Positions 27,681-37,206 of a stretch of 64,000 nt of DNA are shown piece by piece. Every line of letters begins with the position of its first letter. The first letter of the stretch is position 1. The DNA is taken from positions 558,001 through 622,000 of the forward strand of contig NZ_AQQV01000001.1 in the NCBI RefSeq assembly GCF_002088235.1, written 5' to 3'. Source of the DNA: Oceanococcus atlanticus. Its GTDB lineage: Bacteria > Pseudomonadota > Gammaproteobacteria > Nevskiales > Oceanococcaceae. Below the pieces are notes generated by a model. That model made no database searches, was not told the DNA's origin, and saw only the letters and a list, made by a program, of their open reading frames with translations. The position numbers and the translations under genes are program-made.

Positions 27681-29708
27681 ATGCACACCGCGTCCATTCG
27701 TCTGGCCATCGCCGCCAGCTTTCTGGCCCTGCTTGGCTGCCGCACCTCGCAGGACCCGATTCCTCAGCCGACAACGCCGCCCGGCGTGCCGGATGTCGCC
27801 GATGCGCAGCGCGTCTGCAATGATCACAATCCGCTGAAGAACCCCTACTTTGGCGATCTGCATGTGCACACGGTGTACTCGCTAGACGCCAACACCCAGG
27901 GCACCATCATCAGTCCGGATGAGTCCTATCGATTTGCCAAGGGCGCCAGGCTGGGCATCCAGCCCTACACCGAGGATGGCGAACCGCTGCGCTATGCACA
28001 GCTCAGCCGCCCGCTGGATTTCGCCGCGGTCACCGACCATGCCGAACTGTTCGGCGAAGTGGAAATCTGCACCAACCCGGACTATCTGCAGTACAACGCT
28101 CCGGAATGCGTGTTCTACCGCCAGTCACCAGAAAACGCCTTTTTGTTCTTCAATCTGGTCGCGGTGGGCCTGCCCGACCTGTCGCAGACCCCGGTTGCCG
28201 CCCTGCCCATCATCAATTCCCTGCCACTGATCGGCGCCGATGGCAGCGTGCCGCGCCTGCCCTACTGCGGCCTTGGCGGCGCACAGTGCCTGGATGCCGC
28301 GCAAACGCCGTGGAACGACATCCGCCACGCCGCCGATGTGCATTACGATCGCAGCAACGACTGCCAGTTCACCACCTTCGTGGGCTATGAGTGGACCGGC
28401 GCGCCGCTGTCCAACAACCTGCATCGCAACGTGATTTTCAAGAGCGATCAGGTGCCGGAGCTGCCACCGGCGTTTCAGGAATACCCCGAACCGGAAAACC
28501 TGTGGACCGTGCTCGACGAGCTGTGTCAGCTGGACAAGGACTGCGAGTACCTGACCATTCCGCACAACTCCAATCTCAGCGCCGGTCTGATGTTCGACCC
28601 GGTCGACAAGGATGGCGACCCGTACGACAGCGCCGTGGCCGAAGCACGCCAGCGCAACGAACCGCTGGCCGAGATCTATCAGCACAAGGGCCAGTCGGAA
28701 TGCCTGGGCACCCGCGGCCCGGGTGCCGAAGACGAGCTGTGCGGGTTTGAACTGCTGCCTTACAACAACCTCACCGGCGACCGTTTCGGCGGTTTCAACA
28801 CCGGTGAGCCGGTGGAGCAGGACTTCCTGCGCGAGGCCCTCAAGGATGGCCTCCGGCTGGAACTGGAACTTGGCGTCAACCCGTTCAAATACGGCTTTAT
28901 TTCCAGCTCCGATACCCATCTGGGTACGCCCGGCCTGACCACCGAAGACAACTTCCCCGGACATGGCGGCGCTGGCGCGGCAGCCACCGACGAAGTACCG
29001 CCTGGCCTGACCGACCTGGTCGAGTACAGCCCCGGTGGGCTGGCCGTGGTGTGGGCCGAACAGAACACCCGCACATCCCTGTTCGAGGCGCTAAGACGCA
29101 AGGAAGTCTATGGCACCAGCGGCACCCGCCCGGTGGTGCGCAGCTTCGGTGGCTTTGATTTGCCCGATGACCTGTGTGCACGCGAGGATTTTGTTGCCAC
29201 CGGCTACCAGCATGGGGTCCCAATGGGGGCTGATTTGCCGGCACCACCGATCAGCTCGGCCGCACCCAAGATGGCTGTCTGGGCCATGGCCGATCCGCAA
29301 CCCGACCCTCAGGATTCCGGACTGCTGCAGCGCATCCAGATCATCAAGGGCTGGCACGATGCCAGCGGCAAGCACGAGCAGGTCTTCGACATCGCCGGTG
29401 ATGCCAACAACGGTGCTGCCGTCGACATGACCAGCTGCAGCCCCACGGGCACCGGGTTCGCCGAGCTGTGCGGCGTGTGGGAAGACCCGGCTTTCGATCC
29501 GGCGCAAGGCGCCTTCTACTATGCTCGCGTGGTGGAAAACCCCAGTTGCCGCTGGTCGACACGCCAGTGTCTTAAAGCCGGCATATCCTGTGCTGATCCG
29601 TCCGCTGTGCCGGAGGAATTCGCAGCCTGTTGCGACAACAGCTACCCGCGCACCGTTCAGGAGCGGGCCTGGACCTCGCCGATCTGGTACAGCCCACAAA
29701 ATCCATAG
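27681..29708 (+). CDS. DUF3604 (PHP-like) lipoprotein
   Basis: A 675-residue exported protein of the DUF3604 family. The signal ends at a lipobox (FLALLGC), so it is probably a lipoprotein. Metal-binding motifs of the PHP-like fold are visible: GDLHVHTVYSLDA, AVTDHAELFGE, TIPHNSNLSAG and SSDTHLGTPG. The family is expected to be metal-dependent hydrolases, but no substrate is established. Cysteine pairs are frequent, fitting a periplasmic location. It is followed after 9 bases by a peptidyl-prolyl isomerase and a HupE/UreJ protein, which look like one operon. Confidence 0.85.
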   Translation: MHTASIRLAIAASFLALLGCRTSQDPIPQPTTPPGVPDVADAQRVCNDHNPLKNPYFGDLHVHTVYSLDANTQGTIISPDESYRFAKGARLGIQPYTEDGEPLRYAQLSRPLDFAAVTDHAELFGEVEICTNPDYLQYNAPECVFYRQSPENAFLFFNLVAVGLPDLSQTPVAALPIINSLPLIGADGSVPRLPYCGLGGAQCLDAAQTPWNDIRHAADVHYDRSNDCQFTTFVGYEWTGAPLSNNLHRNVIFKSDQVPELPPAFQEYPEPENLWTVLDELCQLDKDCEYLTIPHNSNLSAGLMFDPVDKDGDPYDSAVAEARQRNEPLAEIYQHKGQSECLGTRGPGAEDELCGFELLPYNNLTGDRFGGFNTGEPVEQDFLREALKDGLRLELELGVNPFKYGFISSSDTHLGTPGLTTEDNFPGHGGAGAAATDEVPPGLTDLVEYSPGGLAVVWAEQNTRTSLFEALRRKEVYGTSGTRPVVRSFGGFDLPDDLCAREDFVATGYQHGVPMGADLPAPPISSAAPKMAVWAMADPQPDPQDSGLLQRIQIIKGWHDASGKHEQVFDIAGDANNGAAVDMTSCSPTGTGFAELCGVWEDPAFDPAQGAFYYARVVENPSCRWSTRQCLKAGISCADPSAVPEEFAACCDNSYPRTVQERAWTSPIWYSPQNP

Positions 29709-29717
29709 CACCTCATC

Positions 29718-30629
29718 ATGCGCGCTTTCGTTCGCCAACCCCTGTTGCATTTCATGCTGATCGGCATCGCTTTGTGGCTGTCATCTGTCTATTTGCAGGA
29801 TCGTGCAAGCCGCCAGATCGATGCGCCAACCGAACAGGAAATTGCCACCCTGGTGGCCGACTGGAGCAGCCGCCACGGGCGCATGGCCGACGCCCAAGTG
29901 CAGGCCGCACTGGTGCGCGAGGAGATCGAACGGCGTCTGGTGTTTGCTGAGGCGCTGCGCTTGGGTCTGCACAGGCACGATCCAGTGGTGTTGGCGCGCC
30001 TGTATCAGGATGCCGTTTTTCTCGGCATCGAAGCGCCCGAGGACGAGATGATCAACATGGCCCTGGAACTGCAGCTGCACCGGGGCGACGATCTGATTCG
30101 GCGACGCCTGCTGGAGCGTATGCGCAGTTTGATCGTTAGCAACCGACCACCAGCGACCGAGGCCGAGCTTCGTGAGGTGTTTGCCGCCCACCAGGCGCGC
30201 TGGACACAGCCCGCACGCATCAGTTTCGAGCACATCTACGTGCGCCCAGCCGACTCCTCCACACAAGCCTGGGCAAAGGCCAAGGACAGAGCCCTGCGAT
30301 TGCTCAAGACCAGACCCGATGCCCGCGCAGGAGATCCGTTCTTGCACGGCCACAGGTTCGAGCACATGAGCGCTCGCCAGCTCAAGGACACCTTTGGTGG
30401 ACAGATGCCAGCGCTGCTGGAGCAAGACTCCACGGCTGCATGGATCGGCCCCGTCGCATCGCACTACGGCTGGCATCTGATCAGCATTCAGACCCGTGAG
30501 CCGGCCCGCCCAGCGGAGTTCGAGCAGGTCCGGGCGGATGTGCTTGCGTTGTGGACAGCACAAAGCAAACGGCAGCACTTTGCCAAGTATGTCCAAGGTC
30601 TGCGCGCACGTTACCGGGTCAATTCATGA
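29718..30629 (+). CDS. Membrane-anchored parvulin-type peptidyl-prolyl isomerase
   Basis: A 303-residue protein with an N-terminal membrane helix (about 8-27), a SurA/PpiD-like helical chaperone part and a parvulin-like domain from about residue 150 to 265. The parvulin part starts PARISFEHIYVRP and ends GPVASHYGWHLISIQ. It is expected to assist folding in the periplasm. The operon context suggests clients among the DUF3604 and HupE-like proteins, which is inference. It overlaps the next gene by 4 bases. Confidence 0.82.
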   Translation: MRAFVRQPLLHFMLIGIALWLSSVYLQDRASRQIDAPTEQEIATLVADWSSRHGRMADAQVQAALVREEIERRLVFAEALRLGLHRHDPVVLARLYQDAVFLGIEAPEDEMINMALELQLHRGDDLIRRRLLERMRSLIVSNRPPATEAELREVFAAHQARWTQPARISFEHIYVRPADSSTQAWAKAKDRALRLLKTRPDARAGDPFLHGHRFEHMSARQLKDTFGGQMPALLEQDSTAAWIGPVASHYGWHLISIQTREPARPAEFEQVRADVLALWTAQSKRQHFAKYVQGLRARYRVNS

Positions 30630-31591
30630 ACCGAACTCGCCTCATCATTGCTCTGCTGCTGTGCTGGTGCAGCATGCCAGCGGTGGCGCACAAGCTCGCT
30701 CCTGCCCTGCTCGACATCACGCCACAGGGCGACAGTGACTATTCCATCCTATGGCGCCTTGGCCTGCAGACACCGCCGTTGACGCTGCAATGGCCTGATG
30801 GCTGTAAGGAAGGTCCTCAGACCATCAGCCAGCAGGGCACGGCGCTTGATCGGCGCTACACCCTGAGCTGCGATCAGGCACTGGACGGCCGGACGCTCAA
30901 CATCGAGGGGCTGGAAGCCGCCCGTACGGCTGTGCTTGTGCGCCTGCACAACGCCCAAAATACGCAGCAAACCCTGGTTACAGCAGCTAACCCCAAGCAC
31001 CGCTTCTCGGCCCGTCACGCGTCCGACTCAGTCGTGCTGGAATACCTCGTGCTGGGTATCGAACACATCCTGATCGGGCTGGACCATCTGCTGCTGGTGC
31101 TCGGGCTTTTCCTGATTACCCACGGGTGGCGTGCGCTTGCGGCCAACGTCACAGCATTCACGCTCGGGCACAGCATCACGCTCGCCGCCGTCAGTCTTGA
31201 TGCGATCCGCGTGCCCAGCACCTGGGTCGAGTTCACGATCGCCGCCACCATTCTTGCGCTGGCCCTGTCGCTGAGCCGCAAACCCGCGAATCGCGGCGGG
31301 CAGCAATGGCTGATCTTCAGCATATTCGGTCTGATTCACGGCATGGGCTTTGCCGGCGTACTGGGCGACATCGGCTTACCCAAGCAGGATTTGCTTGCAG
31401 CCCTGCTGGCCTTCAACCTCGGGATAGAAGTGGGCCAGCTTGCCTTCCTGGCGGCGTTAGCAGCGCTCTTCGCATTGGCTGCAAAGATTCACAAACAAGT
31501 GAACAAAGCCACGCAAACGCTGGCCGTTTACAGCATGGGCGGCCTTGCCAGCTTCTGGTGTATCGAAAGAGGCCTCAGCCTCTTGAATTAA
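30626..31591 (+). CDS. HupE/UreJ family membrane protein
   Basis: A 321-residue protein with a signal sequence (start MNRTRLIIALLLCWCSMPAVA), a periplasmic beta-rich domain to about residue 135 and about six membrane helices. Family motifs are HILIGLDHLLLVLGLFL, FTLGHSITLA, GLIHGMGFAGVL and FNLGIEVGQ, rich in membrane histidines. Relatives have been linked with nickel or other metal transport near hydrogenase and urease genes, but neither is present here. The ATG overlaps the isomerase stop (ATGA). Confidence 0.85.
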   Translation: MNRTRLIIALLLCWCSMPAVAHKLAPALLDITPQGDSDYSILWRLGLQTPPLTLQWPDGCKEGPQTISQQGTALDRRYTLSCDQALDGRTLNIEGLEAARTAVLVRLHNAQNTQQTLVTAANPKHRFSARHASDSVVLEYLVLGIEHILIGLDHLLLVLGLFLITHGWRALAANVTAFTLGHSITLAAVSLDAIRVPSTWVEFTIAATILALALSLSRKPANRGGQQWLIFSIFGLIHGMGFAGVLGDIGLPKQDLLAALLAFNLGIEVGQLAFLAALAALFALAAKIHKQVNKATQTLAVYSMGGLASFWCIERGLSLLN

Positions 31592-31647
31592 TTGTTGCGG
31601 CGCACAAATTAGGTTACTATAGCCATACATTGTTGCGGTGCAGCATC

Positions 31648-32445
31648 ATGAGATTATTGTTTTTATTAGGCTTTCTAGCCATACCCTTCACATCCATCGG
31701 GGCGCAGCCTGTGTCCGATGCGGCCTCGGTTATGGCCTGCATGCGGGACAATCTGCCACGTCGGCTGGAAGTGGAAGAATTTGTCGTGCTGTCCTCGTCG
31801 CAGGACGGCGCACGCGAAACGCTGGGTGGCGAAATTTTCTTCACCCGCGAGCGCATGAACGGCGATATCGGGCGTGCCCGCGCCATGATGCGCATCACCC
31901 AGCCCGCCGCTCTGCGCAATTCGGCTTATCTGATTCTTGAAACCGACGACTACCTGCGAGATGGCATGTTCGTTTACCTGCCAGCTGTTGCCCGCGTGCG
32001 TCGCGTCAGCGGCGAAATCGCGGATGGCCGCCTGTTCGGCACCGACATCACCTACTACGATTTCAAGCAGATTCGCAGTGCGTTTGGTGACATGAACGCC
32101 GAATATGTCGGCATGAGCAGCACGCAAGGTCGCCCGGTGCATACCCTCAAGCTTTCGCCTGATGAACAGGTTAATGCCGGTTACGACCATCTGATCGCTC
32201 AAGTCGACAGCCACACCTGCCTGCCCTTGAGCCTGTCCTTCTATCAGCAAGGTCAGCTGATCAAGGAAGCATCGGTGCCGGCGAACACCATCGTGGCCGA
32301 CGGCGACCGCTGGTACCCCACCGAGTTCACCTTGCGCGATCTGATCAACGGCAGCCAGTCCACACTGAGAACCATTGGCTTTCGCAGCAGCGAGCAGCTA
32401 CCGGAGCGACTGTTTCACCCGGCCAGCTTCTATCGCGTGCATTGA
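31648..32445 (+). CDS. LolA-like outer-membrane lipoprotein-sorting protein
   Basis: A 265-residue secreted protein with a clear signal peptide (MRLLFLLGFLAIPFTSIGA). The mature part matches the LolA-like family often annotated as outer membrane lipoprotein-sorting protein. Typical stretches are ILETDDYLRDGMFVYLPAVARVRRVSGE, LFGTDITYYDFKQI and a C-terminal FHPASFYR. Such proteins often accompany RND/MMPL exporters and may carry lipid across the periplasm; no exporter lies adjacent. The start is set at the signal peptide because the longer frame runs inside the hupE-like gene. Confidence 0.82.
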   Translation: MRLLFLLGFLAIPFTSIGAQPVSDAASVMACMRDNLPRRLEVEEFVVLSSSQDGARETLGGEIFFTRERMNGDIGRARAMMRITQPAALRNSAYLILETDDYLRDGMFVYLPAVARVRRVSGEIADGRLFGTDITYYDFKQIRSAFGDMNAEYVGMSSTQGRPVHTLKLSPDEQVNAGYDHLIAQVDSHTCLPLSLSFYQQGQLIKEASVPANTIVADGDRWYPTEFTLRDLINGSQSTLRTIGFRSSEQLPERLFHPASFYRVH

Positions 32446-32486
32446 TGGGCATGCGGCACTGTCACGCCGCGCCCCTCCGAAAAAAG

Positions 32487-32525
32487 CGCCATAATCCGTA
32501 ATCCCGTTTGTTGTGGGTTATGGCG
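32487..32525 (+). other. Long-armed hairpin upstream of a terminator (possible small RNA body)
   Basis: CGCCATAA (32487-32494) pairs perfectly with TTATGGCG (32518-32525), and an inner CCC/GGG can extend the structure. It lies just before the 32539-32562 terminator and beyond the lolA-like stop. It may be a 3' UTR element or the body of a small RNA. Confidence 0.35.
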
Positions 32526-32538
32526 TGAATCTCGCCTG

Positions 32539-32565
32539 AACGGCCGCCTCGTAGCGGCCGTTTTC
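32539..32565 (+). terminator. Intrinsic terminator
   Basis: A perfect 9-base stem AACGGCCGC/GCGGCCGTT with loop CTCGTA, followed by TTCATTTG. It ends transcription of the lolA-like gene (or of a short RNA) before the next SDR gene. Confidence 0.75.
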
Positions 32566-32659
32566 ATTTGACCACTCGCATTCATCCCTATGGACGAGGT
32601 CACCGGCCTTGGCTGACAGCAGGATCGTGTCTCAATAAAAGCATTATGAGGAGACACGC

Positions 32660-33433
32660 GTGGCAGATACCGAATTTCCCAGTGGCGCCGTTCTCGTCTT
32701 TGGTGGCAGCGGCGGGATTGGTCAGGAAGTGGCCAAGTCCTTCGGTCTTGCCGGCAGCGACGTGGCACTCACCTACCGCAGCAAGAAAGACGTCGCCGAG
32801 CGCGTCGCAAGCGAAATCAGCGGCCACGGCGTCAAAGCCACTGCACACGCAACTGATGTCACCGACCCCCAACAGGTCCAGGCCGCCATCGACGCTGCCG
32901 TTGCCGCCCACGGGCGCATCCACAGTGTGGTTTTCGGGGCAGGCCCGGTCGTGGAACAGGTCTTTCTGAGCGAAACCTCGCCGGAGCTCTGGCGACGCTC
33001 GATCGAAACCGAGTCCATGGGCTTCTTCAACGTGATGTCAGCCATGATCCCGCACATGCGCGAGCACGGTGGCGGCTCGTTTGTGCATCTGGGCTCCGCC
33101 GGTCACGCATGGTGGCCTCACAAGGATGGTCTCTCGGTTGCGCCCAAGGCCGCCAACGAAGCGCTGATCAAAGGCATTGCCAAAGAAGAAGGCGTGAATA
33201 ACATTCGCGCCAACTCGGTGTTGATTGGGGTGATCGAGGCGGGCATGTTCCTGGAACTGCTTGAGCGTGGTGTGTTTGACGACGCGTGGATCGCAGAAAC
33301 CCAGAAACTCCTGGCCCTCAAGCGTTGGGGCAAGCCGCAGGATATCGGCAACGCTGCCGTTTTTCTGGCGTCAAACAAGGCCAACTACATCACCGGTCAG
33401 CAAATCAATGTGTCGGGCGGCTTTGGGGTCTAG
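32660..33433 (+). CDS. SDR-family protein lacking the catalytic tyrosine
   Basis: A 257-residue Rossmann protein of SDR type. The cofactor motif GGSGGIGQEVA and the typical C-terminal block NAAVFLASNKANYITGQQINVSGG are normal. At the active site the usual Tyr-x-x-x-Lys appears as Ser-Val-Ala-Pro-Lys (in DGLSVAPKAANE), so the tyrosine is replaced by serine. The upstream serine is present (HLGSAGH). It may be a non-catalytic or atypical SDR. GTG start with a GAGGAG ribosome site. Its end overlaps the start of the TonB receptor gene by 26 bases. Confidence 0.85.
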   Translation: MADTEFPSGAVLVFGGSGGIGQEVAKSFGLAGSDVALTYRSKKDVAERVASEISGHGVKATAHATDVTDPQQVQAAIDAAVAAHGRIHSVVFGAGPVVEQVFLSETSPELWRRSIETESMGFFNVMSAMIPHMREHGGGSFVHLGSAGHAWWPHKDGLSVAPKAANEALIKGIAKEEGVNNIRANSVLIGVIEAGMFLELLERGVFDDAWIAETQKLLALKRWGKPQDIGNAAVFLASNKANYITGQQINVSGGFGV

Positions 33434-36011
33434 CCGCGGTTGGCTTGCCCCGGCCAGCCTTGCTCTGAGCAGTCTGTTCACGTCCGCAAGTACGCACGCC
33501 CAGAACGACGAACTGGATGCCCTTTTCGGCCCTGCACAAACGCCGGCCAAGCCCAGCCCTTCGCCAACGCCAAGCCCGTCGCCGAGCATTTCGCTGAGTG
33601 CGCAAACGCCACCTCCAGTGCTGCGAACATCACCCGCAGCGCTGGAGGAAATCATCGTAACCGCGCAGCGGCGAGAAGAATCTCTGCAGGACACACCGAT
33701 CTCCATCTCAGCGCTGGGCGAGGATGAACTCACGGTCGGTGGGATCGGCGGGCTCGCTGACATTGGCGCCAGCGTTCCTTCGTTACAGATTGAGCCCTTC
33801 CCTACCAGCAACGCCACGTTACGTTTCTACATCCGCGGCATGGGCATCATTGATGCCCAGATTACTCAGGACCCAGCCATTGGTGTGTACGCCGATGGTG
33901 TATACATCGCGCGCTCCACCGGCACAGCCTTTGAAGTCGCGGATCTGGAGCGCATTGAGGTCCTGCGTGGCCCGCAAGGCACACTTTACGGGCGCAATAC
34001 CATCGGCGGCGCCATTAACCTGGTCACACGCCGGCCCGATGTCGACGAGACCTCGTTCCGACAGGATGTCACCGTTGGCGACCGCAACCGCATCAAACTG
34101 AAAAGCGTGCTGAACGTGCCACTGGCCGACAACCTTGCCGTCAAGCTTGCCTTGGCCGGTAGTCAAATCGACGGCCATGTCGAAAATCTCGGTCCAGGCG
34201 GCGACTATGGTGACCGTCGCAGCGTGTCCGGGCGCCTGGACGTACGCTGGTTCCCCGCTGATGCGTGGACCGTTGATTACAGCTATGACCGTAGCGAGAT
34301 CGACTTCTATAACTATCAGTATCAAGCCGTGTTCACCCCGGAGGGCGACAAAGGTCAACTTGAGCTGATCAAACGCGAAGCACAGGCCAACAGTGTTTTC
34401 AGCGATACACGCCTGAACGCGCTGGCCACCGGCATGCCGCTTGAGGAATCAGGAACTCTGATCAATGGCCATGCACTGACTGTGCAGCGGACCTTCGAGC
34501 ACTTCGACCTCAAGTACATCGGCGCTTATCGCGACCTCAAAGAATCGTTTTATACCGATCTGGGCGGCGGCGCCGGCTCCACCGCTTACCGGCTCGATAC
34601 TCACCGCTACGACGGCCCGGCGGCTACCAGCCTGCAAGGCGGCCCTACGCCACTGGTCATCCCTTTCATTGCCCAGGACCAGTCATCACATGAACTGCAG
34701 ATTGTGGGCAGCACACCGACCGGGCATATCGACTACGTGGCAGGACTGTTCTGGTTTGAAGAATCCGCCGTCGAGGACTGGCAACCGATGGTGCATCAAT
34801 TCAGCGCTGCCGCCAATCCTGTGGCCACCACGCCAGGCCTGGGCGAGCTTGTGAGTGCGCTGGGGCCTCGGCTAGTCGCCTTCAACCGCATATTCAACGA
34901 AATTGAAAACGATTCCAGCGCAGTGTTCGGTCAGGCCACATGGACACCGCAGGCCTGGCAACGTCGCCTGCACCTGACGCTGGGCTACCGCTACTCGCGC
35001 GACAAGCGTTTCGCTCGCAAGACCAAACAAGCCCCCACATTTGTCGAAATCAACCAGGGTGGCCAGGGCATTGGCATCAACCTTGGCAATCCGCTACCGC
35101 TGCCCAGCAACCCATTGACCGACCTGATATTCGACAATGTTTCTCTGGCCGGCGCAGATACCTTTGACGCGGTGCCCGGCCAGATTAAATTCAGCGACAG
35201 CTCGTTTTCATTCGTCAGCGCCTTCGATTACAGCGACGATTCCAATCTTTACGCCAAGTATGTCGAGGCCTACAAAAGCGGTGGCTTCAACACCCGCGAC
35301 CCGCACATCGACGGCAACAATGAGTACGGATTCGGCTTTGGCGATGGCTTCGACAAAGAGAAGGTTCGCAGCTGGGAAATAGGCCTGAAAAGCCTGTGGC
35401 TGCAGCGCCGCCTTCGGCTGAATGCGAGCGCGTTTTATACCGACTACCGTGACATGCAAATCAACTTCATTCTGGCCGGCACGGTGTCAGACACAAAAAC
35501 CACCAATGCAGGCAAAGCCCGTATGTGGGGTCTGGAGACCGATGCCAGCGTGGTCCTCAGCCACAACCTGCGGCTGAGCGGCAGCTATGCCTATCTGAAT
35601 GCCGACATTACACAAGTGACCGATGCGCTGAGTGGCGAAAATGTCGCGAACCAGTATCAGTTCAATTCAGCGCCGGAACATTCGGTCGCGGCACACATAG
35701 ATTGGACGTTTGCTCATCTGCAACGCACCAGTCTCACGCTCAATCTGGGCTATCAGTACACCAGCGCGCGCGAAGGCGGTGCAAACGCAGGCGCCCCGGT
35801 CGACCTGCCTGCATTTGACCTGGTGAATGCATATCTGGGCACCAGCCCCGCCGCCTGGGGACGCTGGCAGATCAGTGCCGGATTGTGGGTTCGTAACCTG
35901 CTCGACAGCGACCACGAAATCAGCGCCATCGACAATCTGCCGCACGCGGATCGCGCGGTGTTGTGGAATGAGCCACGCACCTACGGCCTGGATCTCCGGG
36001 TCACGTTCTAG
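33408..36011 (+). CDS. TonB-dependent outer-membrane receptor
   Basis: An 867-residue TonB-dependent receptor. After a signal region (LAPASLALSSLFTSASTHAQ) comes an unusual Pro/Ser-rich linker (about 45-70). Then come the plug domain (LEEIIVTAQRREESLQD; RIEVLRGPQGTLYGRNTIGG) and a 22-strand-type barrel ending in aromatic VTF. The subclass typically imports bulky hydrophobic or plant-derived compounds in degraders. Directly upstream of kshA, it is a candidate steroid importer, by inference. The start is uncertain: ATG 33408 overlaps the preceding gene, and no strong ribosome site was seen. Confidence 0.88.
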   Translation: MCRAALGSSRGWLAPASLALSSLFTSASTHAQNDELDALFGPAQTPAKPSPSPTPSPSPSISLSAQTPPPVLRTSPAALEEIIVTAQRREESLQDTPISISALGEDELTVGGIGGLADIGASVPSLQIEPFPTSNATLRFYIRGMGIIDAQITQDPAIGVYADGVYIARSTGTAFEVADLERIEVLRGPQGTLYGRNTIGGAINLVTRRPDVDETSFRQDVTVGDRNRIKLKSVLNVPLADNLAVKLALAGSQIDGHVENLGPGGDYGDRRSVSGRLDVRWFPADAWTVDYSYDRSEIDFYNYQYQAVFTPEGDKGQLELIKREAQANSVFSDTRLNALATGMPLEESGTLINGHALTVQRTFEHFDLKYIGAYRDLKESFYTDLGGGAGSTAYRLDTHRYDGPAATSLQGGPTPLVIPFIAQDQSSHELQIVGSTPTGHIDYVAGLFWFEESAVEDWQPMVHQFSAAANPVATTPGLGELVSALGPRLVAFNRIFNEIENDSSAVFGQATWTPQAWQRRLHLTLGYRYSRDKRFARKTKQAPTFVEINQGGQGIGINLGNPLPLPSNPLTDLIFDNVSLAGADTFDAVPGQIKFSDSSFSFVSAFDYSDDSNLYAKYVEAYKSGGFNTRDPHIDGNNEYGFGFGDGFDKEKVRSWEIGLKSLWLQRRLRLNASAFYTDYRDMQINFILAGTVSDTKTTNAGKARMWGLETDASVVLSHNLRLSGSYAYLNADITQVTDALSGENVANQYQFNSAPEHSVAAHIDWTFAHLQRTSLTLNLGYQYTSAREGGANAGAPVDLPAFDLVNAYLGTSPAAWGRWQISAGLWVRNLLDSDHEISAIDNLPHADRAVLWNEPRTYGLDLRVTF

Positions 36012-36083
36012 TTCCTTCAAATGGACGAAGCCACAACAACAGCGCGCCCGGACACTGAGCGCCTAAACCAAAGGAAGTACGCC

Positions 36084-37193
36084 ATGGCTGCCGTTATAAA
36101 ATCGCCCTCGACCATAACCCCGTTGCATGAAATTCAGGCCAAAGCACCGCCTGAGCGTTTCGCACGCGGTTGGCACTGTCTGGGGCTGGCAGAAGACTAT
36201 AAAGACGGCGAACTTCATCGGCTGGATATTTTCGGCACCCGCATGGTGGTGTTCCAGGGCGAAAGCGGCCAGCTCAATGCGGTTCAGGCCTGGTGCCCTC
36301 ACATGGGTGCAGACCTGTCGCTGGGCCACGTGGAAGGCGAATCCATCGTTTGTAAATTCCACGCCTGGAAATGGAATGGCGATGGATCCTGCGCTGGTAT
36401 TCCCTACGCTAAGCGCGTACCGCCGAAGGCCCGCATCAAGACCTGGCCGACCTGTGAAGTGAACAAATTCCTGTTCGTATGGAACGACCCGGAAGGCAAG
36501 CCGCCGATCGAAGAGCAGGCCATTCCCGAAATTGCCCAGATCGATGATCCGGAATGGGCCGACTGGTCCGTGGTCAAGTGGAAGATCGACATTAACTGCC
36601 GCGAGCTGGTCGACAACATCGCCGACATGGCACACTTCATTCCAGTGCATGGCTCAACCGATGTGGTCTACTTCACCAATATCTTCGAAGGGCACAAAGC
36701 AACCCAGATCATGGTGGGTGAAAACGAGCGTCTGGGTGGCAAAGGCAACTACCTGACCACCGTCGCAACCTACTTCGGGCCGGCCTACCAGATCACCCAT
36801 ATGTTCGGCGAAATGAACGGCATGCCGGTGGAGTCATTGCTGATGAACTCGCACACGCCGATCGACAATGACAGCTTCGAACTGCGTTTTGGCGTGCTGG
36901 TTAAAAAATTCCCCGGCATGACTGACGAGCAGTGCAATGAAATGGTTCAGGGCTATATTGATCTGACCAACAAAGCCTTCTCTGAGGACGTGGAAATCTG
37001 GCACAACAAAGTGCGTGTGGATAATCCCATGCTGTGCGATGGCGACGGACCGATTTATCAGAACCGTCAGTGGTACGAACAGTTCTACCATGATGTGGCT
37101 GTGCTTGATCCGAAGCTGCAAGAACGTCAGGTCATCGAGATTGATCGTGGCCTTGAGAACAAACCCGCCATCCATCACGCTCTGGAAAGTTGA
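36084..37193 (+). CDS. kshA: 3-ketosteroid-9-alpha-hydroxylase-like Rieske oxygenase (KshA)
   Basis: A 369-residue terminal oxygenase. The Rieske [2Fe-2S] ligands are Cys71, His73, Cys90, His93 (AWCPHMGADL, CKFHAWKW). The mononuclear iron site matches KshA with Asn178, His184 and His189 in VDNIADMAHFIPVHG. Similarity to actinobacterial KshA extends over the RYARGWHCLG-like start, IPYAKRVPP and FEGHKATQ. KshA hydroxylates 3-ketosteroids at C9, opening ring B. The reductase KshB is not in the window. The ATG at 36084 has AAGGA upstream. A terminator follows directly. Confidence 0.88.
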   Translation: MAAVIKSPSTITPLHEIQAKAPPERFARGWHCLGLAEDYKDGELHRLDIFGTRMVVFQGESGQLNAVQAWCPHMGADLSLGHVEGESIVCKFHAWKWNGDGSCAGIPYAKRVPPKARIKTWPTCEVNKFLFVWNDPEGKPPIEEQAIPEIAQIDDPEWADWSVVKWKIDINCRELVDNIADMAHFIPVHGSTDVVYFTNIFEGHKATQIMVGENERLGGKGNYLTTVATYFGPAYQITHMFGEMNGMPVESLLMNSHTPIDNDSFELRFGVLVKKFPGMTDEQCNEMVQGYIDLTNKAFSEDVEIWHNKVRVDNPMLCDGDGPIYQNRQWYEQFYHDVAVLDPKLQERQVIEIDRGLENKPAIHHALES

Positions 37194-37206
37194 TTCCAAA
37201 AGCTTG

